Made by a program: the position numbers and the translations under genes
Source: Phytomonas francai
Lineage: Eukaryota > Euglenozoa > Kinetoplastea > Trypanosomatida > Trypanosomatidae
Direction: 5' to 3'
NCBI GenBank assembly: GCA_001766655.1
Contig: MJCC01000003.1
Span: 278,507 to 342,506 of the forward strand
DNA: 64,000 nucleotides
Part shown: in pieces, positions 46,324 to 57,400 of the stretch
How positions within the stretch are numbered: the first letter of the stretch is position 1
Layout: every line of letters begins with the position of its first letter
Notes under the pieces: generated by a model
What the model was told of the DNA's origin: nothing
The model's database searches: none
The model's input: only the letters and a program-made list of their open reading frames with translations

Positions 46324-47777
46324 TGTAGTTGTCTTTGAAGTTCACATACCCTGTTATAGCATTTTTTTTTTGTATGTATACGAGACGTTTCCTTTTCTAA
46401 GCCTTTTTTCCACCAAAAGGAAGCCAAAGCATATAAATAAGGATTTAAGAGCACAGGATTTGAGCTTATTAAATGTAACAAAAGTGTATAACTAAACCCG
46501 GAATTTTTCCGCTCCATTCGCAATATATTTTTGGATCCATGTGAAATGTGCTTCTCTCTATCACTATTTGTGTGGGAGCATGCAACGAGTAAATATGCTA
46601 TTCTGGACGTCCTACACTACCATCTTATCACGTCTCCCACACCCAGCACAGAAATTCACAATTTCAGCTTTTGTTTGGTTTACAGCATATGGGTATCACC
46701 TCCTACACGTTTAATACTCTTTCAAACTCTTATCGTCTGAGCGAAAGTGTTTCAGAGTCCTTAATATGGTTTTAGATGCCTGCACCTTAGCCGGAATTGC
46801 TGCAGTTCTTCTGCAAAGATCTCATGTCGCCTTCAAAGCTTGCTAGAGTATACGAATTTTTTTTCAAAATCCTTCTGTATGCAGAGGATGAATGGGGTTG
46901 ACTAGTGAGAACCGTACGGAGATCTTGGAGACGCTAGCCACAAACAATCAGATCCAGTGGTTTCACTGATGCAGTGTATTCCGTATCATCAATTACTCTA
47001 ACAAAGAGGAGGATTTATGACGGTATCAACTCCTTCATCTAAACGAGTTGAAAGCATCGTTTTGGTTAACTTGAAGACTTCACAGTTTGGTGATCCGCTA
47101 ACACCGTATTGATATCAGCACTAGCCAGATTTCCGCCGAATTAGTGGAGAGCGAGCGATCCCTCCGTTGGCTATTGCTGACACCAGGGACATTATGCATG
47201 GCATGACTTTATCCCTTAGGTCTTTTATTAGGAAGACATCGCGAAGTACAGTAGAACTTGAGAGAAAGAGGAAAACGAATACCCAAAGCACCATAACAGA
47301 ACATCACCTTAGAGGAGGTGTGGTGGTGATACGTGATATTATGATCATGACGCGTGCAAAACACGCATACCGATTTACCCTCTCAGCTTTTATTATTGTT
47401 AATGACTATTTGCACCATTTTCAAGGTGAATCAAACGGCCTGGTGCAAATGCGAGTGGTACAGACTCAGAAGACTTTACTAATGTTTTATCTTTATATAT
47501 AGGTATTCTATATTTTTTTTACGCGCGCAAACACACACACACACATATATATATGGATATTCCTTCACAAACGCTCATGACGCATCTTCGCTAGGTCTGC
47601 CTAGCTTCTTGATAACCCGCTGGGTATTTTCATTCACGCGTTATTGCATTTTTCTATAAGAAAATAATAATGAAACGATAATAGACGGTCTGACATGTTC
47701 TTCTATTCTACTTTTTCTCATCTAAAAGGGTGGACTCCCCTGGTTATCTTTTGCACTACATTTCTATGGTTAAGGTA
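46324..47777. other. Largest gap, no intact gene
   Basis: 1.45 kb without a convincing frame. A stretch around 46863-46950 on the plus strand has reverse-transcriptase-like words in two frames (ILLYAED, then MGLTSENRTEILETLA) and may be a decayed retroelement. A CA/TA array lies at 47529-47553. A plus-strand frame at 47167-47502 lacks coding character. No tRNA was found. Confidence 0.45.
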
Positions 47778-50474
47778 TTACTCTTGAAGAACCTCGATCA
47801 ATATACCAGACTGTAGGTTATAGTGGGATATTGGATGACGATCCTGCAGAGTCACCGTGGGTTTGCTATTCATTTTGCCTTCCTTACCTCCTCCCGCCGG
47901 AACCACACGGAGCACACAACGGGATAATGGAATCAACGTTTTTCGTTGAACGGCAGCCCGGAGTTTGAGGACTTTTTCCTCAACTGGCACGCGTTCATGC
48001 CACCGCATATTTTTCACCTTATACGAAAAATTCATCAAAATAGTTTCCTCTTGCTCCTTAATCACGATATCGATCGGAAGGGGTGAGTTTTGTGGGATGG
48101 TTCCACGGTTCGCCTTCAGTGCCGGGGGGACTCCCAAAACGGTGCTTCCGATGCGCGTCTTCTCACTCAGGCGCGTTTCGCCGCCGAGCCACCATTCCTG
48201 GCGTGACGCTTTGATCCCAGAGGACTCCTCCACCATCCGCATCACATCCCCGACCATATCCTCGACGTGAGCGGTAACGCTGAAGCTCTTCTTTGTGTTC
48301 AAGACGAGCACCGTAAAGGTACGCCATATGTTCGCGCTGGCGGGGGCTCTGTGGGGGGAGGAAGAGGAGGAGGGACGCGGCGCTTGGACGGTTTCCCGCC
48401 CCGCGGCAGCGACATTGCGACTGGCGGCCTCTTGCGGTGGCGTCTGGTGGTCGATAGGCACCAGCGGCAGAGCGCCATGTCCATCTGCCAGTTCCTTGCA
48501 AAGGGGCCCCACGAAGTGGTGGTGCCGCTGCGCACTCGATGAAGCGACATCAACGGCGAGTGGCACGCCAAAGGCCGCCCACATAGCGTAGTTATGCAGA
48601 AAATACTGCTTAAAGTGTTCAAACGAAACGTGTGTGAGGCTGCCAAAGATGTCTGTCACCCATCGCCGGAGCTCCGATTGGGGCATATCACACGTCTTGC
48701 CAATCAGTGAGTGTTCCAACAGATAGTGCACCTCTTCGATGGCGACGGCATCCTCCACATCACGACGCAAGGCCACAAAACAGAATCTTGCGGCCGTGAT
48801 CGCGGAGAGCCCCTTGGCATGAAAGGCGAACGCTACCATCAACTCTTTAAGATCCGCAGCAGTCAAGTCCTGAATGGAGCAGTTAAAAAAGGTGCTCGCC
48901 ACGTTCGCGACACCGGGGTCGATCCCGGTGCGGCCCATGAGCACGTCGAAGAGGTGCCGAACATGCTCTGCCATGGGCTGTGCTTCAAGAACGCAGCGCC
49001 GCCGCCAGGCGCGCCTCGCTGCCGCGGCGACGTGTTCCTCCGACTCCCACGTCACGGGCTGATAAGCGGAGAGCGGCGTATCGGGCATCGGCGGGGCGTC
49101 CCTGGATTCGCCGAGGGCCCCCGCCCTGCCATCCCACGCCACGTGCGCGAACTCCTCCTGGTGGAGCGGGTCGTTGATGCGGGGGCAGCGCTCGAGGCCG
49201 CAGGTCGGCGTCCCGCCTTGCAGCTGCCGCCGCGAGAGTCGGATCGAGGCGAGCAGGACGCCCCAGTCGGCGCCCTGTGGGGTGCGGACGGGGGCCGCCC
49301 AATGCACGTCCCGGTCCAGCGCCCGCGCGCTCGCGAGCGGGGGAAGCGGCAGGCTCACAAGGACGTCCGTCAGAGCGGGCCCCCCTTCCCTCCCTGGGGC
49401 CTGGGCCCCGCTCTGCGCGCTGCAGTGGAGGTTCACCACGTGGAGCTGGGCGGCGCTGCGGATGGTGAGGAACATCGGCTGCCGCGGGCCGGCAAAGACA
49501 AACCGCTCCGCCCCGCCGAACTCGACCGAGGTCGTCAGCCGCACCCCGCCGTGCTCCGCGAGCGAGCGGGGGGCGAGCCAGGCGCACTTTAGCGTGAGCC
49601 CCAGCGGAAAGGACGGCGCCGCCGCCGCGACGACATCGGCGTCGGCCCCCTGCGGGCCGAGCAGGGCGCCGCCGTGCGGCCGCATCCGAACCCGCCAGCT
49701 CACCGCCACGTACCCGAAATCGTCGAGGTGCCGCTCCGCGAGCGTCTGCATGTCCTCCAGAAAGAGCGGATCGCCGGGGTCGTGGGTGTTGCGGGGCTGC
49801 AGCATCACCCGAACCGGGCTCTCCGGCGGCGCCGAGCTCTCGCAGTGCGGTGAAAAGGGGCAGTAGGCGACGCCGAAGCAGCGACGGCCGCCGCCCGCCG
49901 CCTCGTCCTCCTCGATCACGATGATGACGTAGTCCTCGATCGTCTCTGCTTCCCCGGGGACGGCGCCTTCGGGGTCGGACTTGCTCTGGTCCAGATCGCG
50001 TGCGTTATACGCGGCACCGGGGGGGCTGCTCGCCAGGCTTGTTAGGCAGCTGCCGTCCTCCACGTCAAAGGCCACAGTCTCGCCGAAGGAGGGGTGACAG
50101 GTGAAGAACCGCGGTGTTGTGCAGCCGACCTCTTTTGTGTTGATGGTAACCCGCACCCCTTTCGCTCTCTCGGCGGGGGATTTGTTCGGATCGCTGGCAG
50201 GGTTGTTGAACAGGTTCTTATCGCCCGCTTTCTTCTTCCGATCGATGGGCAGAACGTTGTTGTACATGGAGGATGATACAGAGTTTGGGGAGGCAATCGC
50301 TGCGGCGCTTGCTGCACCGGTGTTTGGGTCCAGGAGGGTCTTTGCCGTCATCACAAAGACCCGAGCAACCGGATTGCACTGCAGCACCCCTGCCGACGCC
50401 AGGAAGGCATTGTGGATTGTCAGTTCCACGTGGCTACTGAAGCTTACCCGGAGTGGCTGATCGACAGCTGGCAT
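47778..50474 (-). CDS. Large orphan with ubiquitin-like C-terminal domain
   Basis: 898 residues. The N-terminal 400 are rich in strands and hydrophobic pairs (VELTIHNAFLASAGV, DYVIIVIEEDE) and may hold one or two C2-like beta-sandwiches. A helical segment at about 520-650 (HVRHLFDVLMGRTGID, LKELMVAFAFHAKGL, VSFEHFKQYFLHNY) has the spacing of paired EF-hand-type helices but no complete calcium loop. Residues about 725-800 look ubiquitin-like: TFTVLVLNTKKSFSVTAH followed by VGDVMRMVEESSGI and a WWLGG turn. The exact family is not recognised. No membrane segment or signal peptide. The middle is very GC-rich. Confidence 0.65.
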   Translation of the reverse strand: MPAVDQPLRVSFSSHVELTIHNAFLASAGVLQCNPVARVFVMTAKTLLDPNTGAASAAAIASPNSVSSSMYNNVLPIDRKKKAGDKNLFNNPASDPNKSPAERAKGVRVTINTKEVGCTTPRFFTCHPSFGETVAFDVEDGSCLTSLASSPPGAAYNARDLDQSKSDPEGAVPGEAETIEDYVIIVIEEDEAAGGGRRCFGVAYCPFSPHCESSAPPESPVRVMLQPRNTHDPGDPLFLEDMQTLAERHLDDFGYVAVSWRVRMRPHGGALLGPQGADADVVAAAAPSFPLGLTLKCAWLAPRSLAEHGGVRLTTSVEFGGAERFVFAGPRQPMFLTIRSAAQLHVVNLHCSAQSGAQAPGREGGPALTDVLVSLPLPPLASARALDRDVHWAAPVRTPQGADWGVLLASIRLSRRQLQGGTPTCGLERCPRINDPLHQEEFAHVAWDGRAGALGESRDAPPMPDTPLSAYQPVTWESEEHVAAAARRAWRRRCVLEAQPMAEHVRHLFDVLMGRTGIDPGVANVASTFFNCSIQDLTAADLKELMVAFAFHAKGLSAITAARFCFVALRRDVEDAVAIEEVHYLLEHSLIGKTCDMPQSELRRWVTDIFGSLTHVSFEHFKQYFLHNYAMWAAFGVPLAVDVASSSAQRHHHFVGPLCKELADGHGALPLVPIDHQTPPQEAASRNVAAAGRETVQAPRPSSSSSPHRAPASANIWRTFTVLVLNTKKSFSVTAHVEDMVGDVMRMVEESSGIKASRQEWWLGGETRLSEKTRIGSTVLGVPPALKANRGTIPQNSPLPIDIVIKEQEETILMNFSYKVKNMRWHERVPVEEKVLKLRAAVQRKTLIPLSRCVLRVVPAGGGKEGKMNSKPTVTLQDRHPISHYNLQSGILIEVLQE

Positions 50475-51495
50475 GTATCAGAAATTGCACTAGAAATAAT
50501 TACCCTAAAGGTGAATAGAAACTTTTTGACGCTGTTGGTTTTCTATGGAACCTGCGTGAAAGACTGTAAACGTGTCTTGCTAAAGAATCAAGCAAAAGGT
50601 TTGGGATAATATTTTGCTGAAGTGATGCGAATATCATATAAATCTCTATTTATCTGTATTATGTACTATTTGTTCAATACTAAAAAAGAAAGATTATATG
50701 CGGAACAGGGAAAGTAAAAAAAGGCGGAGTCATGAGTGTATTTTGTGACCATTTGGCTACTCCGCCCGCGTTTGTTAAATTCATTATTTGTTTAGTTTTT
50801 GCTGCTTTGATTGTTTTCATATTTTCATTTCTCTTAAAAGCGCAAGTTTGCAATATGAAAATGGGAAAAACACATAGATCTTTAATACACACATTGGATT
50901 GGTTATAATTTTTCTACTCGAAGTTCCCCTTCTCCCTATAAGAACGCAACCGTTGCTTGTATACACACACACAAAAAAAAAACTACTTAAAGAGGAATTA
51001 TATGCTAGCGGTGAAGATACAGAATAATTATAGGAAAAAATCACAAATTTAATAATTTTGCAAAATTTCACAATTCGTATTTCTTTCTTTCCCTATCTCT
51101 TATAATTTCTTTCGCAATCTCTCGGCAGCAGTCCTTTATGTTACTATCTGAATTAGCCCCAGGACGCGCTAGTGATATCTGTACAAGGATGTGCTCACTC
51201 CGAAAAAAGCGTAAAGGACTGGAACCGAGAGATTATCCTAAGAAATTCTAATAAATGTTAAAGCAAACAGGCATTCTTTTTGATGATTCTATCCATGTAT
51301 GGATAGATGAACTTTTCAAAAGATACCACTTTTTCGTAACAAATCCATAATAATTGTGTGCTAAACACATTTGCACATTCATCTTCGATGTACCTTAAGG
51401 AGGGAACTAATCGATAACTCACCAAAACGGTTGCGTGTTTCCTCGCAAAGACAAAAAATTTTCAGATCCATTTCTACTTTTGACAAACCTCTTCG
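50475..51495. other. Spacer
   Basis: 1.0 kb of AT-rich sequence with an A-run near 50973 and no conserved frame. Nothing recognisable. Confidence 0.5.
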
Positions 51496-54400
51496 CTAAG
51501 GAGCGCCAACCAATGTGAACGCACCCCACACCGTCACGGGCCACCCTTTTTCAATCATCATTCCCAGTGTCATGCGGAGCGCAAGTGCGTAGGGGAATTT
51601 CAAATTGCAGCGCTTTACACGATCCAAGTGCTTCAAATACAGCACCAAAAATTCCTTATGCATGGCATTGATTGCGGTCCCAGTGATCACATCCAGCAGC
51701 AGCGCCCGCGCACAACGGAGTTCAAGGCAGAGACTGAGCGCCCCGACGGGCTCCGTCGCGCTCGCGGAGACCCCTCTGTCCACCGTAATGACGAGAAGGT
51801 CGAGGTGCTCGAGGCCGTGCGTGGTGTAGGCCCCACCCCGAGTGCTCGTCCCCACCTCCCTCGCTTCGTGCGCCCGCGCCGAGGCCAAGTCGTGGAGGCC
51901 GATCACGCCATCCGCGACCTTCAGACGATCGTCCACCGGGGTGTTGAGCGCCATAATGACGCGATTTTGGGGATCCGCAAAGGCGCTGAGGAACTCCTTT
52001 CGCGTGCAGCCCGCGTGGATTGACCAGCACGAGCGTAGGGGGGAAAAGGGGTCCTCGACCTCCGTCTCCGCTAAGGACTCCAGCGGAGGGTTTCGCCCAC
52101 CCTCGGTCGGCGTGGCGTCGCCGGCAGAGTGATATTGGAGGCCGGATAGCGTGCTCTGCAGGGCCGGCTCCGACTCTGTAAGGTTGGCGTTGTTGGGGTT
52201 GATATTACGGCTGTTCGCACGGGCATCTTCTTCGGGCAGAAAGATGATCTTCTGCGACTTGTGATCGGGCGCTGTGGTTGAGGGCTGTGGGGCGGTTCTA
52301 CCATTTTCACGCCTCGAGACGCCGCACTCGATGAGGTGCGAGACGGAGGGAGTTACGACAAGCGTCGCTTGCTGACCGATCGGCTCGATGCTATCCCCTG
52401 GGAAGAGATTCTCCGGGCTCGGCAGCAGCGCGTGGAAGGGTACACGTAAGAGAGAGGGGTCCACGACGATGATCAGACACTCCGCGTCGGAAAGGTTGAG
52501 GTTTGCATGTCGGAAGGAAGACTGCACGGGTCGCCAGAGCTCGTCATAGAGGTATCCCAGTTGCGTTCGGATCTCATCCTCGAGCGCGCGCTCCAGTAAC
52601 GCAGGATTCATGCCTGACGCGTTGACGACGTTGGGATCACACATCGTGATACTTCTTTTGTTAAAGCTGCTGACACTTTCCGTTTTCGATGAAATTTCAC
52701 CTGAAATAAGTTCTAGAGTTAAGTTTAATGGGACTGATTTGGTTGTTTTATCCAGGGTGTTTGCGAACGAAGGATCTGTTGCGGTGCTGGTTTGCTTTGT
52801 TGCTTTTTTGGCAACTCTTGAGAGTAGTTTTTTGTTGCAATACTCCTTCAGCGTGGTGACCTGCGCGTTTCGGTGCATGAAATGAGAGTGGTTCGCCGGG
52901 CGAATGATGACATCGTAGGAAGAGCTTGACTCCGTCACGTACTCCGCAAAGAAAAAGACAAAAATGCACCGCGGGTGGGCGAGCAGCACCAGATCCACAC
53001 TTTCCGCGGGGGAGTACGGGATGACATAGCGACAGTGCGGGTTCGTGCAGGACCCGCAGATCAGTCTTGTTGTCCAATCCATTATTTTCAACGCCGAAAG
53101 ATAACATAACGTTGAGACCTTACTGGGACGTTTTTTATGACATTCATCATGGTTGTGAAGGACCTCCAGAATCATGGACGGGGAGGTGTTAGTCATCATC
53201 CGAGATGTGCGGGGTTTGCCTGGTTGTGCACAGGCCGCAGCGTTATTATGAGCATCTGAACCTCCCATTGCGCTGAGGACGTCCGTTCCTGCGATCGCTG
53301 CGGCTGGACGGCTGCACATAGAGACATTTGTTAATGTCGTACTGGGTATGGCTGTGGCGTGCTTTGTTGTTGTTGTTGTTGTTGGCAAGTTCGCTATCCC
53401 AGCGGAGGGGCCGGGGGGTTTCTGCTTTTCTTCTGCGGAAGAGGCCTGTGGTTTGCTCTCGGCGGCAGTGTAAAGTGATTCTCTGTCGGTGCAATTTGTG
53501 AGGCTCGCGAGACACCCTTCTTTATCTGAAACAGGCTTCTTCGTATCCTTAGGGGTGCTTTCTGTCTGCTGTGTCGGTTCGAAGCTGATTGGTGAGTCCG
53601 CATTGACTCTGACACCGTCCCCGTCGCTGATATTCCCGATCGAGGAAGGGCTACTCTCTCTGGGAGATAATTCTCCGCTGTTGCTCTCGAGTTGGTTAGA
53701 GGGGACGGCAATGGCAGCAGGAGAGGTGGCTCCCGAGCTGCTACCACTCGTATTCTTGTCCTTGTCAAGATACATATTCATCTCAGCGATGGAGTGGTTT
53801 TGAATGCTATCTAGAAACTTGTCGATATTATTATCAATAAAATAGTTTTGATCCTGCTCGATTAGTCCACTTCCGGAACGCATCTTTTCATCCTCTTCCA
53901 GTATTTGTGCGAGGTCACCACTTTGGTTGTGTAGACCATTTTCATAAACTTCCCCACCGCTTCCAAAAATGGAATAGTTCATGAGCCTTTTGTTAGCATG
54001 CTCATCTACACCAGAGTGGGTGTTGGCAGTGGTGCCAGGTTGTGGAAGCTCGACATTTACTTGAATCATATCATTGTTTAGATAGTAGTTATGCACGAGC
54101 CAGTGGGCAGACTTAATAATACAGAGTCTGTCTTGATGTGAAATGACCCCCTTTAGGCGCGAAAAACTTTGTAAAGAGGACAAGTAGCAGCGATGAGCAG
54201 CATAGGGGTCACCTTTAACGACATAGGCAGCGCCCAGCTCTGCGTTTGCCCTACCGAGTTCAGACAAGTTCTGCAGTTGTCTAGCCTTATTTACCCACTT
54301 GGAGAGTATTTTTATGGCTTCAGCAACTTCACCGTTACCGAGTCTAGCGCATGCGCGAAGTTCCAACAGCTTGCCATTCCACTCGCCGGACTTCTCCTGC

Positions 54401-57400
54401 ACTTTTTCTCTCTCGTTTAGGGCTTCGATACATTCCTTGTAGTGTGCGAGCTGGAGATGGGCGTTGGCCAGAGCCTCCAAGGCATACCGCAGGTCCGCGG
54501 TGGCGTCACTTCCTTCTGCCGCCAAGGCAAGTTGTCTGAGCTCTTCCGCTGTACGAATAACATCAGAAAACAACATCGCAGCCTCTTGCACCGTGACAAT
54601 ATTGCGCATTGTCTCTCGGCTCACTTCCTTGTCCTCGTAGCGCTTGGCCAAAGCGCTCACCTTCTTCCACATTTCCTGCGCCAGTTCATGTGCTTCCGTG
54701 ATCGTGTATAGCCGAGATAGGGAAAGCATTGATTGGTACTCAAGCAGCGCATTATTGCATTCCTTTGCGTATTCTAAAACGGGGCTAAGGTATTGTATAG
54801 CGATCTTGTGTTTGCCTAGAGCCTTGTAGACGTTAGCGATTCGGCTGAGAGCCATGTTTTCGCACACCTTACATTTCATGTGCTCTTCGTGGGCCAAAAC
54901 AGCGCGCAGGTCCTTAGCTCCAGTACTTGTGGACAGATTAGTCGTGCTAATCCATTTGACGATTTCTTCCTCCTCCTCTTCATCTTCATCGAATTCCTGA
55001 TTTAGTTCCCCTATTAGCAGAAGATCGAGTGTAAATGCGGACATATCAAGGTTCGTTGTGTCCGTTTTGGCTACTGCAGTCGTGGGGGCTTTGCTATGGC
55101 TGCCCCCACGGCTGGCCATGGATTTACTACGCTTGAACGCCTCAGCAGCAGCTTCATCTTCGTTCAAGCAAATGACCAGGGTGCGGAAGTATGCCTCAAG
55201 GGCGTCCTCCCAGCGGCCTAACAGACTTAACGTATCCCCCGCGGTAATCTCGAATTCACAATGCGCTTTGCGTACCTCCAAGCATCCAGAGTGAAGCGCC
55301 CGTAGCGCCGTCACCCGTTCACTCTTGCTGCTCAAGAGAACGTCGATACGTTGAAACAAATCCTTGACCTTTTTGCTTTTTTCGTCGTCTGAAATATTAC
55401 CCTCGGCATCCAAAGCTTCATGTACCAAAATGTTTTTTTTATGAGGGTGTGCCGCATTCGTGAGATTTGGCACATTTATCGTCATCTGTTCCTCTTCAAG
55501 AGCAGAAGGGGCTTGATTATTCAAATCTGTGCGGCGATTTTCAATATTTTCAGAGCATTCCATCTCGCGTAGCATTTCGGGGGATGCGTTTTCGACCAAT
55601 GAATCTTTATCTTCAGGATCCTCTAAGGGGCCCTTCTCGCGGTGTATATTTAGTTTTGATAGAGAATTGAGGGATGAGCTCCCACACGATTTTGGGTGGT
55701 ACTTCATCGAAATCTTTCTGCGGACGACATGCATCCAGTAGAAGCTCTCCTTCAGAAGCGTACGGGTGCGTTCTACGACACGCAAGGCCCGCTCGCCGTC
55801 AAACTTACTCAGGCATTGGCCATACAGCTGGAAGACGGCAATCCGCACGGAGTTCACATAGATCCGGAGTGCAATATCCTCTGCAGTAAGTGGATCCGTA
55901 GTGGGGTCGAGGATCTCGGCCCACATCGGCGGCCATGCCGATACGGCATTTGGCTTTGCCTCGATCAGTGGCTCCAACAGCAGGGCAGCCTTCTTGGGCT
56001 GGCCGAGCAGCAGCAGGGCTTTTGCGATTACAATAAGGCTGGAAGGGACGGCGGTCAGCATCCGCTTCGGGGTCCCGCCCTTTGCCTGCCACTTCTGGAG
56101 GGAGGCCTGGGACGCGTAGGCGTTGTTCACCGCATTGCTCAGCTGCACGCGGCGGGCCTGCACGTTGACCTCGTGCTCGGCCTGCGTTACGAAGGCCAGG
56201 GCGAGCATCCGCTGGCTCTCCGCCGCCTTCCACGTGAGCTCGAGCTCCTCCTCCTCTTTCGGGGTGAGGACGTGGGTGTGTTCGTCGGCGCTGCTCGGGT
56301 CCGACGAGCCCGCGCGATGGAGGTGCAGGTTCACGCTAAAGGCCGTCAATGGGGCACGCGAGCTTGAGGAGGACGGGACGGTGGAGACGGTCGGCTCCTG
56401 AGAGATACTGCTCGCAGTGGTCGCCGTGTTGGGGGTGGATTGGGGATTAGCTCCACTATTGCCCCCGCTAGCGGTGTTATTCGTGTTATTCTGGATAGCA
56501 ATGATCCCGCCGCTATAGCCACTTTGGTTATCTTTCAGAGCTGCAGAGGAAATATTGACAGCTTGTTTGAACAGCTCCACCGCGCTGAGAAACTCCTTCA
56601 TGTCCATGAGCTGCTTGCCACGTTTCATGAGGTCATCAAAGAGCTCATTATCTCGCAATTTCTTTCTTAGTTGAAGTATATTTATGATGCACTCATCAAA
56701 AAGCTTTTCGGCGCGCGTGTTATTATTGAACATCGCGTAGGAGTACCACAGTTCCTTCGTGAGGTACACCTTTGTATTTATTAACTTCACACGCGCGTTA
56801 CCAAAGCGCAGGATAAAGGCACCCCTTGGTTTTGGAGAGATCACTTGGAGCATCTGCTCGCAGAGGTCACATTGAAGCAGGACGAACTGTCCAGTTTCGA
56901 TCACGGCTCCGTACGCGTGACACGCCGCCTGGGCTTGCACCAGCTGTACCATAGACTGAAGATACTGCATCGCCGAGAAGATGGTCTGGGCGCGACTACT
57001 CCACTCTTTGCGTTCATTCTTGAAATGCTTGTTTGCGATTGCGAGGGCTTCATGGGACCGGCCGGCAGACAGGTGGGATTTAAGGATGGAATTGAGAGCT
57101 CGTTGACGGGCACGAAAGTCCTTGAGCATTCCCGCCACTTGGTGCTCTTCCAGGGCGTATCTACTTGCGAGTTCGAGAGAGGGTGGTTGGTCGGTAATAC
57201 AGTGCTCAACGCGTTTGTGTAGTGCGGCTGCCCATGACATCTTTGCTATCTGCGCTAGCATTTTCTTGCCAACAGCGTAGAGGGCTGGTTGTGGAATCTG
57301 GTGCTCGGCAGTGCTTCGACAATTAAAGTTTGGGAGGTTGTGGTGGCTTTTTGTGGTGATAACATTACTCAAAAAAATGGGGCTTTCGATTCTGGATTCT

